This document shows positions 63,147 to 64,000 of a stretch of DNA of 64,000 nt, in pieces. Under the pieces are notes generated by a model, which ran no database searches, was not told the origin of the DNA, and saw only the letters and a program-made list of their open reading frames with translations. Position 1 is the stretch's first letter, and every line of letters begins with the position of its first letter. A program made the position numbers and the translations under genes. Origin of the DNA: Limnohabitans sp. Jir61 (lineage in GTDB: Bacteria > Pseudomonadota > Gammaproteobacteria > Burkholderiales > Burkholderiaceae_C); contig NZ_NESD01000002.1 in the NCBI RefSeq assembly GCF_003063545.1, positions 558,001-622,000 of the forward strand, given 5' to 3'.

Positions 63147-64000
63147 TTATTGGTAGGTACGTGCGTCCTCAATGACCTTGCCGTCATTGGGCAAACTACC
63201 CTCTGCAACCAAGGTCACATCGGCGCGCAGCTTGGTGATGTCGCGCACAGCATCACCAATTTTTTGCACCAAGCCATCCACATCTTGAGCTTCGACTTTG
63301 AGGCTCATTTGGTCGTTGGCCATCTCACCCGTCACCACCAAGCGCGCACGCCTAATTCCGGGGAAACGCTTGACCACTTCAGCCACTTGACCTGGGTGCA
63401 CGAACATGCCGCGCACTTTGGTGGTTTGATCTGCACGGCCCATCCAACCCTTGATGCGCACGTTGGTTCGCCCTGTGGGGCAATGGCTGGGCAGAACGGC
63501 AGACAAGTCGCCCGTGCCAAAACGAATGAGGGGGTAGTCGGGGTTAAGTGATGTCACCACCAGCTCGCCCACTTCGCCTTCAGGCACAGGGTCGCCCGTG
63601 CCGGGGCGAACGATTTCAACAATCACGCCTTCGTCCAACACCAAGCCTTCACGGGCTTCGGTCTCATAGGCAATCAAACCGAGGTCGGCGGTAGCGTAGC
63701 ACTGGTAGCCAGCCACACCGCGCTCTGCCAACCAATCGCGCAAGCTGGGAGGAAAAGCCTCACCCGACACCAAGGCCTTGGTAACGCTGGGCAACTTCAC
63801 GCCCATCTCGGCCGCTTTTTCAACAATGATTTTCAAGAAGCTCGGTGTGCCGATGTAGCCCGCAGGCTTTAGCTCAGCCATCGCTCCCACTTGCTGCTCG
63901 GTCTGACCTGTACCACCTGCAAACACGGTGCAACCAATGGCGTGCGCGCCAGTTTCCATCATCGAACCCGCAGGCGTGAAGTGGTAGCTAAAGCAGTTGT
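63147..64000 (-). CDS. Phenylacetate-CoA ligase family enzyme (N-terminus beyond window)
   Basis: The visible 284 residues are the C-terminal part of an adenylate-forming ligase, open to the right edge. NCFSYHFTPAGS at the edge is the usual SYxxTP segment, then VFAGGTGQTEQQ and GYQCYATADLGLIAYETE (the adenine-binding region), and VRIKGWMGRADQTTKVRGMFVHPGQ (the hinge and C-terminal subdomain). It probably activates phenylacetate or a related aromatic acid to its CoA thioester. The ORF-track Met start is internal to the gene. Confidence 0.88.
   Translation of the reverse strand, partial: NCFSYHFTPAGSMMETGAHAIGCTVFAGGTGQTEQQVGAMAELKPAGYIGTPSFLKIIVEKAAEMGVKLPSVTKALVSGEAFPPSLRDWLAERGVAGYQCYATADLGLIAYETEAREGLVLDEGVIVEIVRPGTGDPVPEGEVGELVVTSLNPDYPLIRFGTGDLSAVLPSHCPTGRTNVRIKGWMGRADQTTKVRGMFVHPGQVAEVVKRFPGIRRARLVVTGEMANDQMSLKVEAQDVDGLVQKIGDAVRDITKLRADVTLVAEGSLPNDGKVIEDARTYQ

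Noticed and set aside
63687-63698. Near-perfect ops-like GGCGGTAGCGTA on the plus strand
   Set aside because: It lies inside a minus-strand ligase gene, far from any polysaccharide leader. It shows that such matches arise by chance and tempers the 38434-38445 call.

Overview
The window looks like a chromosomal segment of a betaproteobacterium of the order Burkholderiales, most like the Comamonadaceae (Limnohabitans/Rhodoferax/Polaromonas type). This rests on gene content: Bug-family periplasmic receptors, SlmA, a fused isobutyryl-CoA mutase, a phasin and a LivM-LivG fusion. It also rests on the high-GC codon use of the housekeeping genes. The genus is inferred, not proven.

Layout. 1-1294: end of folB, then ttcA. 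1291-5235 (minus): a compact four-gene operon resembling mycobacterial polyprenyl-phosphate-arabinose synthesis (HAD-UbiA fusion, GtrA, DprE1-like oxidase, DprE2-like reductase). 5266-9665: FAH-family hydrolase, Ldh-type dehydrogenase, slmA, argB and a NYN-domain protein.

9804-40501 is a large surface-polysaccharide locus. A plus-strand arm (galE, a GT4-phosphoglycosyltransferase fusion, two glycosyltransferases, a flippase gene split by an amber codon) converges near 17.07 kb on a long minus-strand arm. Read in its own direction, the minus arm is rfaH-like, manC, uppS, fcl, gmd, a decayed second uppS, an intact wzx, methyltransferases, glycosyltransferases, a GMC oxidoreductase, an unknown membrane protein, a second initiating sugar transferase, a WbpM/PglF-type dehydratase, an O-antigen ligase/polymerase and rfbBDAC. 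Roughly 24.5-34.9 kb is visibly AT-rich compared with its flanks, which suggests a horizontally acquired cassette. Together the genes supply GDP-fucose, dTDP-rhamnose and a WbpM-type amino-sugar, and then assemble, modify and flip lipid-linked oligosaccharide. An ops-like motif in the uppS leader and the adjacent RfaH paralogue suggest antitermination control of the minus arm.

40592-64000 is mostly core metabolism: phasin and TetR regulator, a ParDE-type toxin-antitoxin pair, an M20 hydrolase, coaX, a rhodanese, a branched-chain amino-acid type ABC transporter, icmF, AMP nucleosidase, psd, a NodIJ-like exporter, 3-hydroxybutyryl-CoA dehydrogenase, a phosphoesterase next to a kinase-UspA fusion, two Bug-family receptors, and a phenylacetate-CoA ligase cut by the window edge.

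The observations most worth a second look are the HAD-UbiA arabinose-lipid operon, the GT4-PGT fusion, the amber-split flippase, the uppS remnant with its expanded ATC repeat, the ops/RfaH arrangement, the decayed PglD-like stretch, the 22-bp hairpin with wobble-preserving pairs after the NodJ-like gene, and the kinase-UspA fusion.
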